Positions 37,201 through 52,200 of a DNA stretch of 64,000 nt are shown here, piece by piece. Under the pieces are notes generated by a model. That model had not been told where the DNA came from and did no database searches. It saw only the letters and a list, made by a program, of their open reading frames with translations. The DNA comes from Caenorhabditis elegans (lineage: Eukaryota > Nematoda > Chromadorea > Rhabditida > Rhabditidae). The DNA lies in the NCBI RefSeq assembly GCF_000002985.6, contig NC_003283.11:8618001-8682000 (forward strand), in the 5' to 3' direction. Within the stretch, counting starts at the first letter, position 1, and each line of letters starts with the position of its first letter. The position numbers were made by a program, and so were the translations under genes.

Positions 37201-40200
37201 AAATGAGAAAGTATATGTATAGTGATAAACGTATCATTGTTCTCTTCTTTTATGACACGAAACGTCATTTTGGAGGTTTGACTTTTTAAAAGAATTTTGT
37301 ACTTTCTGTTATTTTCAGTGTTCTTTGATTTGGAAATTTTTGAATTTTAGATTAGGTATCAATCAATTTTGAACATCTCCTCTTACAAATATTGAGAAAT
37401 GTTTCAAATTATCCCAGACTGCCAATTATCGGCTGCTTGAATATAATGGAAGTTCATGTTAAATTTTCATTTTTAAAAGTCAACTTCTCATCTGAAAATA
37501 AAATAAGTTAAAACTATTTTGTAGTCTTACTATAACCTGATATGTGTGGCCACAAAAACTTGTTGTTCTTCACGTGCTCTACAAACTTTCTCTGTTCATC
37601 TTCTAGAACTCATCAGGTCCGAAGATCAGGCTGCTTGACCTGCAAAATGACGGATAACTTCCGTCGGGTCTCTCCGAAATCTTCACATTATCTCCACCCG
37701 CCATATGTTGACAATGGTCACTTTTTGAAGTGAGTGTTCCATGAAAATAGTTGTGCTTTGCCCCCTCCCAACAGCAGGAGGAGTAGGTGGATCAGCAGGA
37801 GAAGAGCCGGAGCAGTCGAGCACTTCGGTTTGCACAAACAGGGTAGGCCCGAATGGCCCACCCGCTCAAGTGGCTAGCCTACCACGATCACTGATTGATT
37901 GATGACTCTATTTGGTTTGAAGAATTCGCGACGAATAATGAGAGAAAACGGGTGAAGAATTAGTCGAATAAATAATAGGTGTGTAGAAGGTATCATCTGT
38001 ATCAACAACTATGTATATCTGTCCTGTACTAAGGAAGGTAGCTTATCAATCCATTTTTTCTTCACTTTTTTTGCATCTCCGTGTCCTAATGTCCCGACAT
38101 TCTTCCATCATGTCCTTTCATGTTTCTCTTCCGTGTTTGACGTTGTTTCCCTTGTTCCCCAACAGTTTGTTCACCTGTTCCCAATTCCTTTTTCAATTTG
38201 CCCTTTCATTTAGTTTCTATCCGTTTAGGACATTTGTTAGTGTAGGTGGTAGAAGTGTTCGCCTATTTTATTCTCTACTAGATTCATATTATTTTTTATA
38301 GCTGAGTTTAACCGTTTTTTCCGGATATTTATAATATCTCAACAGGAAGAAGCGTCCAAATTCAATAATTCAATGAGTTATGCTTAATTTTCTGCCAAAA
38401 ATGCGTCGTTAATACTAGTTTCGTTCAAACGTAATTGTGATCCTATACAATATTTAAAGTTCATATGATTACTTTTTGTTACCACGAGTGTCCTAGACAA
38501 GCAAAAAACGATTGGCTCATTTTGTCTGTGCCAAAATGTTTAAATCACACAAATGGATGCCAATAACGCCTATTCTATCAAACTTTCACACCATGAGCCA
38601 ATTGAAAATCGCAACATTGTGCCGTAACATCGATGCACTTTTTCAAAAGATTGTCGCCACTTTTTCAATTTTGGAAGCTTCTATAAAAGTAGTTTGTAAC
38701 GAGCCGGCAAAAACATAGATTGTTATCTCTAATAGAGACTCTATTATATTCCATTCTTACGCTCATTTTATTTGTACAAGCTTCTATTTGGTCCAATATG
38801 TAGGTAGGAGGAAGTACTCTTCCGATAAGGGTAAAGAGAGAAGATTTTGGTCTTTTTCTCTCTGATCAACATCATCTTTTCCAATCATGGCCCGAATTGT
38901 GTATGTTTGTATTTAGTATGCCCTAACCTTGTTAACCTATGTACATGATTTTTCTATCGTAAAATATGGGATACTAAAGCGTTTTAATCAGATATTTGAT
39001 ACTTTATCGGTTTATCCGATCGGTCGTCATTTAATCACTTTTTTCCACATTCTATCAGATTGTAGACTTAAAGAAAGAGTATAGTTTGTTAGATATTTTG
39101 CTTAAATAAACTAAAACTGATGTTGGACATACTGGCAAAATGCTATATTTTTGCTATTCTTGGGCCAGTTTCATCCTTTTTAAGCAAAAAATTCACTTAC
39201 TCTACTTTTCCTGTAACCTATTGTAGTTAAATTAAAAATAATTATTTTCAAATTAATATTTTCATTGTTTTACGTTTTTTTTGTTTCAAATTTAAAATGG
39301 AGAATCGAAAAATCAAGGATGAATTGATAGTGAAAAAGCAAAAGGGAACGCAATTTGCGCATCGACCTTCTCATTTCCATCCGTTCCTCCTTCTCACTCA
39401 CAGGGGGATAATCATCGTATGTAGTTTTCCATTGCTTGTCCTTGTTCCATTGGTGTACGTTCTTTGCAGTAATGCCCTTTTTGTCTATAGATTGTGCAGA
39501 TCCCTATTTATATGACAATGAAAAGGTGTTCTAATACACCTACTAGAATATGCCCTTCGTGTCATATACATAAACCCTTTTTACATTTACATATTTTTCG
39601 TCCAACCACTGTGGAACCTGTCACTTATTTGCATTCGCTTGAAAAAAAGAAAAAATGTAGATGGTGACTGGGGCGGCGCATGGTCCTAGATGATTCAGAA
39701 GAACGTTTTTTTGCACAAGATGATATCATCATTTTTCTGCAAAAGAATAATGTGTGTGTGTTTTGTGTACTGTACAGCAGAAAATTGTTTCATCTTCATT
39801 CAATTATTAGCCGTTTTGCAAATGGCAGACAGTTTAAATTGTTCATAAATTGTTGCTAAATTCAACAGTAAACAGTTGAATTATTTTTCTGTCAAGCCAC
39901 GAAGCCCACTAAAAAGGCCAAAAACTAAATGAAGCATATGCCAAAAATGGGACATCAACCTTAATCCATTCTTGTTTTTTCCAATATGTTTCCAAAATTA
40001 CCAATTTAATCCCAAAAACTTTAATAGTACATTTTATGAGGTGTACGGGTGTCACCTCTCGTAGTTTTGATCCGGTTCCGAGTAAGTGTTGAGTATGATA
40101 TTATGAAATTTGTACAGACACACACGCCCTGCTGATGATGATATGGGTAAAAGTAGGTCACAAGGTTTACTTGAAATTCCATTTTTTTTTGAAAAAAAAA

Positions 40201-43200
40201 AACGGCTGCTGTTTGTTGCATTGGGTTGTGTCACCATTTCACCTTGAGGATTCAAAAAATGTTTCCTTATCGCTAATTTGTCGGGGATTAGTTTGAGAGA
40301 ACTTGTCTGATAGGAAGGAACCTTGAGAACATGTATAGGATTTATTTTTAGATTTTTAAAGTACAAGAATCTAGAATCTATACGACAAAGTCGATATTTA
40401 CTGACTACTCTACAGTATTCTACCGTAATCCTGTTACTTTTGCAGCTATCTTCTTAGAACATTAAACAATTTTTCTGGAAGCTAGTGTTTTCTTACTATA
40501 GTATGATTTTTTTCCACTATCTTTGGTCATCTATCAATGATCACAAGAGGGCTTTTCCAATGCTTTTTACAATTGTTTTTCTCCCACTTCTCTTACTCCA
40601 CCTCTATCTTTTCTCCGATCCTTTTTATCATTTTTCCCAACTGCAAGCAAAACCATCTGATTTCTTATTTCCTGAACACATCAAAAACCATATAAACATC
40701 CTTTTTTTCGTGGCTATCCATCAATTGAAATAGAGAGGTTCATCAACCCTTCAATTTCTTCACGTGTTCCGACAAACGTTTCACGTTTCAAACTGGCAAT
40801 GTGCCAACATGTGGTCGATAGTGTAAGCTAGAGAGAAAGTGAGAATAAAAGAGAGATATTGAATGCCAGGTGGTTGTAATGACTATTTCAATCACACATT
40901 GCCGCACCGACCCATCCGTACAGCTAGTTACTCGAAAAAAGTTCAACTCCGCTTCTGACAGTTTTTTTGACCGAAAAAAGATCATGAGATCAGTGGAAAA
41001 TTGAAACATCCAATTTCATTTTGTTTTACTTATTTCAACACCGTTCCTTTTTTTTTGGTTTTTTTTTCAATTGTATTTGCTCTACTCAACCCCGAGAATG
41101 AGCCCGAAAAATGTTTTTTCTTTTTATTCTGTCTGTTTATTTTTGCCATAGTTTTTGCGATCGGTCGGTCGTTCTACCAGTCAGCTGGAAAGAGTAGACA
41201 GGACAGTCAAAAAGAGGAGTGTTTGTTTGTGTTGAAAAACAGAAGATAGGGGTGACTGTAACTAAAAAAGTCTGACTCCTCGATACCGTACACTTACCGT
41301 ATACCAAGAACAATTTAACTTTATTAGGTTGGCTAATAGTAAGACTTATAGGGCATTTGGACAACTTAAACGTTTTGAGAAATATATCCGGTGTAATGTT
41401 TTGAAAAAAAATCAATTTTTTTGTGAGCACTTCTAATAGAGAGAGAAAGATCGAAAAATCATCTTCTGTCCATTTGAAAAGTGTTCCTGATTGTTACACT
41501 GTTATTTGCTCTTTGGTCGGTGAAGCTACGTCCACTAAAGTTCTCCTGAAGACAGGTGAGTTCAATGCACCCATTCCGCCACGTTGTAACTTTAGATGAT
41601 GGTGGTCCATTTCCCACTTATTTTATCAAATCTATTTTTACTTCTGGGTCACATAGTATATGTACTTATTACGTTATGAAGGGTCATAGGTACTTCAAAT
41701 AAGTCTAAGGGTTCCTTGTTCAATACATTATTGCATTAATTAATTTATTTTGGAGTGAGAATACATTTTTGATTAACCGTTCTCCTAGACAGTAACGTGT
41801 GCTTAAAGACGAGACTTAAAGACGAGCAAAAACCCAGCCACTCGAGTAGTTTCCAGGCAAATAAACAATATCCGTAGTCCTCCACCTTTATTGGCTTTTA
41901 GATTGCATTTTTTTTCTCATTTTGTTATTATTATCCATTTTTCAGATTCGAATTCAAAAATTTTAACACTTATCACAATTTGCCTCGTTAAACTGATAAC
42001 GTGTTTTTTAAATAATTTTATTTTTCAAATTGATAAATTGAAAAGATTGTTACTCACGAATCCCGATGCATCCCAAAGCTGTCAAATTATTCCGACATGT
42101 AGGTACTCATTCAATATATGGGAATGAGATAGGGTACCCCCTGCTGCTACTAATCCCCTCGTTCTACACAGTATCGGCAACTACAAAGTGTGCCGGAACA
42201 CATTGACACCAATTGATTGTCAGGTCAATATGCATACACCTTAAGTGTAAGGAAGAGTGTATTAACTAATTGTGCAATTAGAGATTTTGTTACAAGTTGT
42301 TAGTGGGAACATCTAGATTATTCGTAGAGTGTACTGTATATATAGCATGATATCAGTCGTGTTTATTCAACTTTTTTACACTCGAAAAAAGTTCAAGTTG
42401 GTGACGAATCGAACACATCCATCAAAGTTGTTGACCTTCCAAAAACTTTGTTTTGTTTATTTGGTTCATAGAGTCTCAGAAAATGGAATTCCGAATAGGT
42501 GAATCACTAGTATTCCGAGCGACATCATCTTTTTTCTTTCTATTTCCTCACTCAACCTTCTCAATTGCACGATTTCGATACTATTTCACACCTTTAATCG
42601 GCGCATCATCACCAACACCGTCAGCAGAAGAAGTGAGGTCTGCAAAAAGCGGCGCGCGCGCACCACACGAATCGGTTTAATCGGTGTGTCGAGATATCAT
42701 CAGATCATCAGGTGCATGTCCAGACAGACCTATTCCGCGCGGACTGACAGACGACGCGCGCGCGCGGCAAACTGATCAAGATAATGTTTTGAGAGAGAGA
42801 AGGTGTTGCAATACTTCTCGTTTTCTTTAAAGAATAATATTTTCTTTATGATAGATGTTGTCTTCTGAAACTTAGATTTTGAAAAAAAAATGTCTAGAAG
42901 TTTTTACGCTGTAATAAAATTATTCCCAGCCACTGAAGACTGTCGACATAAAATACTTGGTTAGGTGTTTAAAACCTTTTGTAACGGTACGATTTACCTT
43001 AAAATATATTATTTGTTTCGGTGAGTTTGCAAGAGCACGCCTGCCAAAGTTTTAAAGAATTAAGGGACGCTGGAAAAAAAACTCTTGCGGATGACGAGTC
43101 CCTTCAGACACGAAAAAAAGAAGCACAGGAAAATAGTGTGCAACCGTTTGACTATCTTGAACAACTTCCTGACGACGTAACTGCTGTGCACCTTTTGCGT

Positions 43201-46200
43201 AACTTCCAGCATTCTCCAGAATAAATGTTTATGTAGACATCCTTCCTCACCAACACAAAAATACACCTCATCCTTTCTCTTTTCTCCCAAAATTGTCTTA
43301 TCCATACACGGGGTTGGAAGATACGCATCTATCTCGTTTAACCGCGTAGACACACGTAGACAAGCGCGACAAAAGGAAATTCATGTGGGCAGATCAGACA
43401 TGTCTTCTCTTCTGTAGGTATAGTCGTCAGGTCGATGCCGCAGCCGGCGAGATGTCGTTGCCCACCCCGTGTGTTTTATTTCTGTTTCACCTATCAAAAT
43501 CATATTTATCTTCATTCATTGTCACCTGCCTTCTGCCCTCGCAACACATACTTGCACTGCTTCTTTTTCGGGTCATACCTGAATTGACATCTTGTAGGAG
43601 GAGTCTAATACTTTCATACTATCAGAGGCAGAGGCAGAGGCAGAGGCAGAGGCAGAGGCACTGTGCTCTCAACCGCTCTCCCGCGCTAATTTGGCAACAT
43701 TTTTGCCGCTTATCTCTGCACACAGAAGACCATAAAAGTTATCATCAATTAGTGAAAAGAAGAGCATTGAGAGAGTACGCATACCACCAAGAGACATAGA
43801 CATTGTGTGCTATGAACTAGGATGGCTGGTTGTCAGGTACCGTTATTTGTCTAGAATATTGTAATCAGCAGCAGCACATTGTAATATAAATGGTCCATAC
43901 TGATAAGAAAAGGTGCACTATTGTAATTGATGTTTAGAATAACCACAACTGTCTAGACGGAGTTAGCGCAATTTGATAATTTGATCTCAACTTGGGACCA
44001 TCGTAAACATTGTGTTTTGCACTCTAACAGAAGACGTTGATTCAGTGAGACAAGCAAAAGAGAGAAAGTGATTTGAAAAGTATACAGCTTATCGTATTAA
44101 ATAAATACATACAGTATGCCTATAGGGAAGTCCCTAGTTCTTCATTCGAACAAATTCTTGATTTCAAAAAAAAAACCCGCCTGATTCGTGAATAGTTGTC
44201 TCCTCCTACATCTGGCTGAAGGGATCCCTATCTTTATTACCACGACCGTTTTCGCGCACTCTCCCATCGTATCCCTCATTTCACATATACAAAGGGTGAT
44301 TTGGCGCGACACCTCTTCTGGCCCCATCTTCTTCATTTTTTTATTGCCAGCTGCTGCTGCTGCGCCAACCAGACCATGTGACACCTCGGTTGGCATGGTT
44401 CCAAATGATGTTCAACTCATTCGACGGAATCGAATCATCGAGAGAGAAAGGCCATCACCTCCGTTTTGTAGCGCCGACATCGCCGCCGGCGCCGGTGGCG
44501 GTCTCCCTGTCTTTTCTCTTTTCGTCGACGTCTTCACTTTGTGAAGGACGAATTCTTCTACTGCCCTGGGGGTGGGCAGAAGTACCGATGATGATGAAGA
44601 CGGCGACGACGAAGAGGACTTTCTCGTTTGTCTCAATTTTTCACCCACTTCTAAAAAAAGAGACTGCAAGATAGAGAGTAGGAGAATGAGATGAACAAAA
44701 AACGAAGGTCTGATCCATTCCATTCCGTTCTTTGGGTAGGCAAGAGTCGTGTGTATGATTGTGAGAGAGTAACGTATTAAAATTCAAATTTTACGCTCGT
44801 GTGCCGTTATCATTATACAACCACCAACTGACCAATGTTGCCTTTTATTTTCTCTTCTTCCGAGCGTTGGCTCACCTTGTCCGACGACTTTTCGACGCCA
44901 AAAGTTCAACTGTTCTTTTTGATACTCTTGATACTCCCATTTTCAGTTGCTCCGCCTTTTTCTATTACCAGACTTTCCTTTTTATTCAACTCTCAATTCT
45001 TGACATCTCCTAGTCAATTCATATTTTATGTATGACAAAATATTCTCCGTCCTTGTTCATCTATCTGTCTGGAGGGCGCCAGCCAGCCTAACTCATTCTC
45101 CGAACTCATTCCCCATTTGTTGGCATCATGCCAAAAACGTTTCATGCAGTTTGTGCTCTGTTTCTGCTTCTTCCTTCCGTCCGTCACTGCCGCTCTGTTT
45201 TTTCTCTGATCCTCTTCTCTTATCCGCCTATCTTTCATTTATCCAGTGGTCAAAAGAAAGAAAGAAACGAAGAAGAAGGAAAAAAAACGACGACCAGCTG
45301 AAAAGCGGCAGCAAAAAAGCGAGAAGAGAAATGAGCCCCCTACCACTACCGCTGCTCCAGAATGGGGTGCGCGTGCCCCAGTCATGTCTGGGTGAAATAA
45401 TGCCAATTTGAAGAGCAGGACGGAAGAGGAGGGGACACTCTTTTTGCAACATTCCTTTTTCTTTTTTTGTGCTCCATCTGGTCTTAGTTTTAAACCACTT
45501 TGATTACAATATTCTGTCAAGAAACCAGGTTTTTTTCGAAGAAAACTTTTAAAATTCCCAATTCAAATTTCTTGTTGAATATTTTAGAATAATATTTTAT
45601 CTAAACTACTTGAATTTACAATTTCTACAACATTGTAATCAACATACGTTGTAATACAAACTATTAAAGAATCGTTTTATAAATATTGCTATAACACTAA
45701 TTTAATAGTTTCAAATTTGGGTCTAGAAACAGAAATAAGACCCCCATTATGTTTTATACGAACGCCAGTCTATTTATTTATTTTTCTCCCCAGTTTTAGA
45801 TTTTCAGTGCTCCATACCCATCATCTGAAAACGCCATCACTTTTCGCCCAATGTTTGCATACTCCTTCACTCTTACTATTCCACATCTATACTCCTCAGT
45901 TGTTTTTGATTTTTGTGTGCTTGCTCCTGGTTCCAATTTTGTGTAACCCGATGCTTTGCCGGTTTGAAGGGGTGCCTGAAGGCATCAATCTAGATGATGT
46001 TGTGTTCTAAGGAAGGCCAGACATCCTATTTTTACTACTCTACTTATACAACCACCAACACCTCATAAATTATCATTTGCCTTTCTCATCCTTCCTCGCG
46101 AACCCTACGGTAAAATCTGCATTGAAATTTATAGGTCTTTCTATGTCTCTATGTAGACCTACTATCCCGACCCATTAGTTTCACTCCCTTTTCTTCCCAA

Positions 46201-49200
46201 TGTTGCATTTTATTCACATTTTTCTTCATGGGTGGCCAGTGCCAGACATTTAAAGTCACATCCTCCAGACTCCCGAAACAGACAAGAAATCATGCGGTAC
46301 AGTGACCCCAGAAAACTGAGCGAAAAAGTCACATTTAAATGGGTTTTTGTCTCACGGAAGGGCTACAGAAACGAGGAAGTTCACTAGTTTTTCAATACTT
46401 GTTTCTTCCCACGTCGGGTCTTGGAACAAAGGAGAATGTGAAAAGAGAACGAGCGAAAAAATAACAAATAAATCTTTTAACTGTCGCATTTGGCCACCGA
46501 TTTTACTGACTGGGTGGGCTAAATGGATGGCACTGGGAGAAGGATTTCGAGAAACGCAGACAAATTATCGAGAATCTTGTGTAAAATCTACAAAATTTAT
46601 GAAAATTGCCATGTATAAACTGGTTCATTTAGCCAAAGTGGGTATTTTAACAGAATAAATCTAAAATAAGCAATTAATAAATTGCAAAAAAATGCTCGGA
46701 TCCGAAGAAAATTCTAAGCCGGGATGATCTTCTGAAACCACCTGCATCCTCCCATAAACACACATTTTTCTCGTCTCATCTCCCAGTTAGCCATTCATTC
46801 CATTTTCGACTTTTTCACTCTATTTGAACAGCTTTTTGCAGCTTCACAGCAATGAGCCACAAGAGTACTCTTCTAAATTATGTTTCTATTCTTCTTTTAC
46901 AATTTTTGCTCTTTTCTAGATGTAATGTTCTGTCTATCCAGGCTGTCTGATGATGTTTGCATTTTCCGTTCCATTCACCATCTTCCACGTTTTATACTGT
47001 CTATCATAATATCAACATCTAACACAAAACCTTTGTTCCAATCATACAATATTCCTCCTAGCATATTCTGATCTTTTGAACTCGTCGAACTCAACTCTAA
47101 GTACACCCTACCCCAACATCCCGCCCTTTCCCTATCGGTAACATTTTCTTTGCAAAAAGTGGGTGGAGCGTGGTGCCACCCCCGGGGTTGAGGCCTTCCC
47201 CGCCCTACCCCTTGGCCACCAGCCAACGACCCACATTTCTAAAGAACACTGACAATGTGACGGCGTGACAGTGCAACACAGATATCAAGTAGGAGGAGCT
47301 GGTCCTCGACCTGGTACCCGCATGTCCCACCCCTGTCTACAACCCGGTTGATTTTCAATCTCTTCTCAAAAATTTTGAAATCTCTCTTATTTCCCTTCTC
47401 ACACTCACATTGAATCCACTTGCTGTCCTATGCTTCTGTCTTCGCCAACTGGCCAGTTGCTCTGTTTTTCTTCAGGAAGGAACTTTAACTTTCCGATCTT
47501 AAAATCTGAAATTTCTCCGAAATCGACTGATTTAGTGATAGCAAGAGTTCGCCGTGCCCGTCTCCCAGAGTTCTTTTTCGTTTTTTTCTCCGATTTTTGT
47601 CGCGATGCCTTTCTTATTTGTTCTTCTTTTTGCGCCTCAAAACTTTTTTGGCTGCTTCTTTCCTTCCTGTGCTTCTCCTATCCTCTCTCCGTTTTTTCTT
47701 CGTTCGAACTTGGTTTTGTAATGGTCTTTTTTCAACACTAAATACCCTCTCCCAGTTTTCCTACCTAGCCAACACCATACGTGCCATCAGCTGCGACTAG
47801 GGCTTTGCAACTTTTCGCTAATTCTCTAGATGCCCGGTCAACTATAACTGATCCGGTAGATGGATTCTGAAACTGTTTTATTGGTTCTTGATTGAACAAA
47901 ACTTTCATTCTTCAAATTCTAGACATTCAATTTCTCTGTGTTCAGTAGTCTGTAGCATGCTTCTCTCTTTTGCAACTTTTTTTCCTAGACAAGATATCGA
48001 TATCTTATCAACTTATCAAACTTTCTGATATGTGTAACTTAACGTCAATTTCAACAATTTTCAGACCCGTCGTTGGTGATGCGTCTTACCCACAACACTT
48101 CGTGTATATCGTTGTCAGCCTTGGAGCAACAGCCTTCTGGCTCATCTGCTGCAATCTTCCCACCTTCAATCTCAAGATCCACACAACGACGGCCTGAACC
48201 ACTTGAAGATCAACTTTTGATGAACATGCAGAACGTCTCAATCTATACGACTAACGACCTGGATCTCGCAAGCCTTGGTATTCAATCAGTAACAATGACT
48301 GGAAACCCATGGCAACCAAACTCATTATCATTTGGATCAGTATCAACGAATGGATTCACAGGATCTGACACCTCTTCTGCACCGATGTCACCCATCTCTT
48401 CACCTGGACTTAGAAAACATCATCTGCAAGGGAATGGATTCCATCAACAACATCAAAAGTTTAATAATAAAAATCAAAGTGAGTACTTTTTTGTTATAAA
48501 AAACTAGAACTTGTCCTAAATTAGAGTCAGTTCAAAATATTCAAAACCCGCGAAAATCCTAGAATAAACTCAAAAATTTATGAATTTTTCCAAATAAGTT
48601 CCAAAAAATTAATAGGACACTTGCACTTTTCTTTGTGTGTGTGCTCTTTGAGCCAACAGCATTTTGCATCACTCGCCGCTTCCGTAGAGCCCGAAACTGC
48701 AAAAGATTAGCACATTGAGTGATTTATCTACAAGACGCAGAGGTTGCAAGCGGCCAAAGTGTTGCGGTTTTTGTGTACAAACAATCGAAAATGAGGTGGT
48801 CGGCTTCCGAACGAGAGTTAGCGGGATTATCAAACTGTTTTATAAAAATCAACCAATTTCAATTTTTCAGCACATCCTAACCATTTTCGTAATAATCGTG
48901 GCAATGGAGGACATCTGAATGGACATCAACAAAATATTCAAAATAGTAACCGATCTGGTTATAACATGGGAAACAACAGTCAACATACAGTAGTCCCAAC
49001 GACAAGAACCATTCGAACAGTTGACGAACACAAACCAGGAATGAGAGGTTGGTGGTCATGGCTATTTTATTGAAAACTGTATTGCGCGCCCTGGGCCATT
49101 AATATCATTTCTGCAAAAAGTTTGCTTTACCAAGCTGCACCTTCCTTGACTAAAAAGTGGCTATAAACCGGACATTAACCGTTCGGAAGAAAACGATAAT

Positions 49201-52200
49201 TTCCACTCTTTCTCTATTTCTCTCTTTCTCTCACACAATATCCTCATTCGGGCGGCGCTTCACTTTCGAGTATACATACAGTGCGAAGTTGCGATTTCGA
49301 GAGTCTCTTGACCTTTATCTTATCGTCGTCTGCTGTAACTAGCCAGAGAAGGGTGTTCATTGTTTAGTGGCGCCAGGTGGCGACATGTGAATACTCGTGG
49401 GAGCTCCCAAAAGATGCTCTCTGGCACAAGGTGATAGGTACGACCACGCGGCTGTTCGGACATTTCCGAAAAGCTGGAGAGAGAAAGATTGGTGACGCCT
49501 GTTTCCGTGAAAGTTCCTTGAAGCCTGACTGAAGCTCATGCACTTTAGGTGTCAGAAGGGATCAAATGTACACGTCTTTTTTCTTTTACCGAGTGCATCT
49601 ATAGTACCAACTCATTGAATCATTCATTCAATGGGCTGGCCGATGGTAGCCGCGAAGCTAGATGACGGAAGAAGAGGCGATCGGGGGATAGATGAAGCCC
49701 GTTTTTTCTTACACACAATGTGAAGAGACCCATTTATCACCAGCACTTCGTTTCGATACATCGCCGTGAAATTGTTGCAAATCTGAGAGAAGCGACGTTG
49801 TCTCTTTTTTACACTGACCCAGACACAATATTTATCTTAAACTTATTTGAAAAATTTAAAGTCACGTGGCATTACGTCATGAAGTGATGTGAAAGCGGAA
49901 CTAAACCCTTTGGAACATTTTGTTTGATCTGCTCGTAGCCTCTTTCTGTTTGGATTAAGTTTCGTTTTAGCTTGAAGCACTTTGCACTTTCAAAAAAAGT
50001 GAAAGAACACTGCCTATATCATTTGCATATGGTATGCAGCATCCCCACAGCCCATAAAACTTGGACACAGACCGCCCGTACTTTATTTCTTTTGCATCGA
50101 CTTTTTGGTTCCGGTTTCGTAAAACCTGGGAACACTGGGTATTGCGTTTAAACTCCTAAAATTTTAGAACAATCGTTCAAATATTCCCAAACAAAAAATG
50201 TGTTATGAGAAAGAACGATGGAAGACCGTAGAAGGGTTTTCTGTGCTTTCACCCACATTTCAGGGTCGAACGAATGAAAATAGGTGCTGGGAAACAGTTA
50301 GAGAGAAAACATACAGGACATGCCAATTTCTTATATCTAATATAAAAAGGGCAATTTGTACCTGAGCGCTATTTCAATGTTACTGTAAAATAAGTGAGAG
50401 TGGAAGTAGGAAAAGTGATCGATTACATTTGTAGATTTCCATAAGATTAGGAAGAATAAGACAACGGCAAAAAACGGGGAAAATATGAAAAAAGAAAGAA
50501 AAGAACGAATAGGTTGAAAAAACGAGTTTTTTTCCTGTTCGAAGGAGACAAAAAATTGACGTTGTAGGTGGCAATTTTGACACCCGAAAAAGGTTAGAGA
50601 ATAGAGAATAAAACAAACGATTTCAGGCTAAAAATAATCTGAAAATGGAGAAAAACTTTGAGTAAATGCGTGTCATAATGCCATTTTTGAGGGAAGATTT
50701 TCAAAATTTCACGCAAATTTTTTTTTGAAATCTAATAGGATTATGCCTTCAAATCTCTGTCAAAACTTTCAAATTAAGCTGGAAAATAGTTTTTGCATAA
50801 GTCTACCGTAAATTTCCCATATTTCTTAGTTTACATACTTTCTTCCAAAAGTACACACATATTGGTAGCATGCATCGAAACAAACTAGTCCTGTTCCATT
50901 TCCATCTATCCGCTAATGGCTCTTTGTTCTACCGTATTCCACACATCTCTCCGTTCTTTTCTCTCTCAATTGAATGGTGTCTCATTTATCTTGAAGACCA
51001 CCCTTTCCCCTTCTTTCTGCCACTTTTCTGTCACTTTAATGACGATGTTTACGAAATGGCGCGCGCCCGCCATGCGACCACCATGTTAGGTAACTGATCT
51101 GGAACTGAGATAGAGAGTTGACTGAAAATATTTCTAGCTGAAAATTAAAAAGGGAACATTAAATTACATTCGAAAATTACTTGTTTTTTTTTCAGATCTT
51201 GGATACTGGCTGAAAAAGTTGCGACTCCATAAATATGCTCCTCTCTTCCAAGACATGACATACCGACAACTTCTCTCATTGAATGATAATGTTCTTGAAA
51301 GAATGAAGGTCACCAATGGAGCCCGTAAGAAGATTGCACAGTCCATTGAGAAGCTTTACGAACGACCGGCTCTTTTGAGATCTCTTGAACAAAAACTCAA
51401 AACTGGAACTCAATGTGTTCGATGCGCGATTTGCTCGGTCCGACAACTTCTTTGGAGTCCATTTATCAAGTATGATGTTGGAACACGCAAGACTTCCACA
51501 GATATCATTGATGGATTTAATGTTCCAAGCAATATGATTTCCGATGATAATCTTCCTGCTCTTATCTATCGTGTCATTGAAACTCTTAATCATATGATTT
51601 TTCCACTTCGAAAGGGACTCATGGATTTTGAAGATGAATACTTGTTGACTATGTTCCATATGTTTGAAAGTGTCATGAAAAATGAGAGCTTCACTCCAAA
51701 CCAACAACGACGAGCATTCTTAATGAAGAAAAACGCGAGGAGCTACGCAAATCCAGAAGAAATTCGCCGTCATCGAATGGGAATGGTGTCCAGTTCACAA
51801 TGTGAAGGATGCCACCATGCTGAAGTAGTCAATCGAGAAAGATTAATGGAACTTCAAGATCGTCAAGTACGACAAGCACGTGGTGATCTAGTGGGTCTGC
51901 CTACTCTTTCATCCTGCAGTGCTCTCTTGGATATGAATGCTCCAAAAGAGAATGCTCGTTTCGAATTCAATGTTCCACCTGTAACTACAGCTCAACGAAT
52001 TCAAAAACGACCAGCACGTATTGAAGACGACGAATGGCTTGCTACCAGTGGATCTCCAAAGATAACTGCAGCTTCTCCATCTGAAACAGTTCTTTTTGAG
52101 ACTTTGATTCTTCCACAAATGAAGGATAATCACTTTTGGGCCAATGCAAGAAATATTTGGGGACACGATTTAAACATGCCATCCACGTCTCTTGGACTCC

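Larger units (their letters stand above)
32457..48064 (+). other. 15.6 kb intron of the Smaug-like gene
   Basis: The intron separates exons 32305-32456 and 48065-48478. It holds one credible alternative first-exon pair (37647-37842), simple repeats near 42.65 and 43.64 kb, a short stem at 36430-36469, a strong orphan donor GACAG|gtgagt after 41555, and GC-richer pyrimidine tracts near 44-45 and 47 kb. Its many long open frames are mostly phenylalanine/serine-rich shadows of pyrimidine tracts. Length and composition suit an intron with internal promoters and enhancers. Confidence 0.6.

Noticed and set aside
44142-45520. Many overlapping long frames on both strands
   Set aside because: They are produced by pyrimidine-rich and slightly GC-richer intron sequence, and no frame has consistent splice sites or domains.
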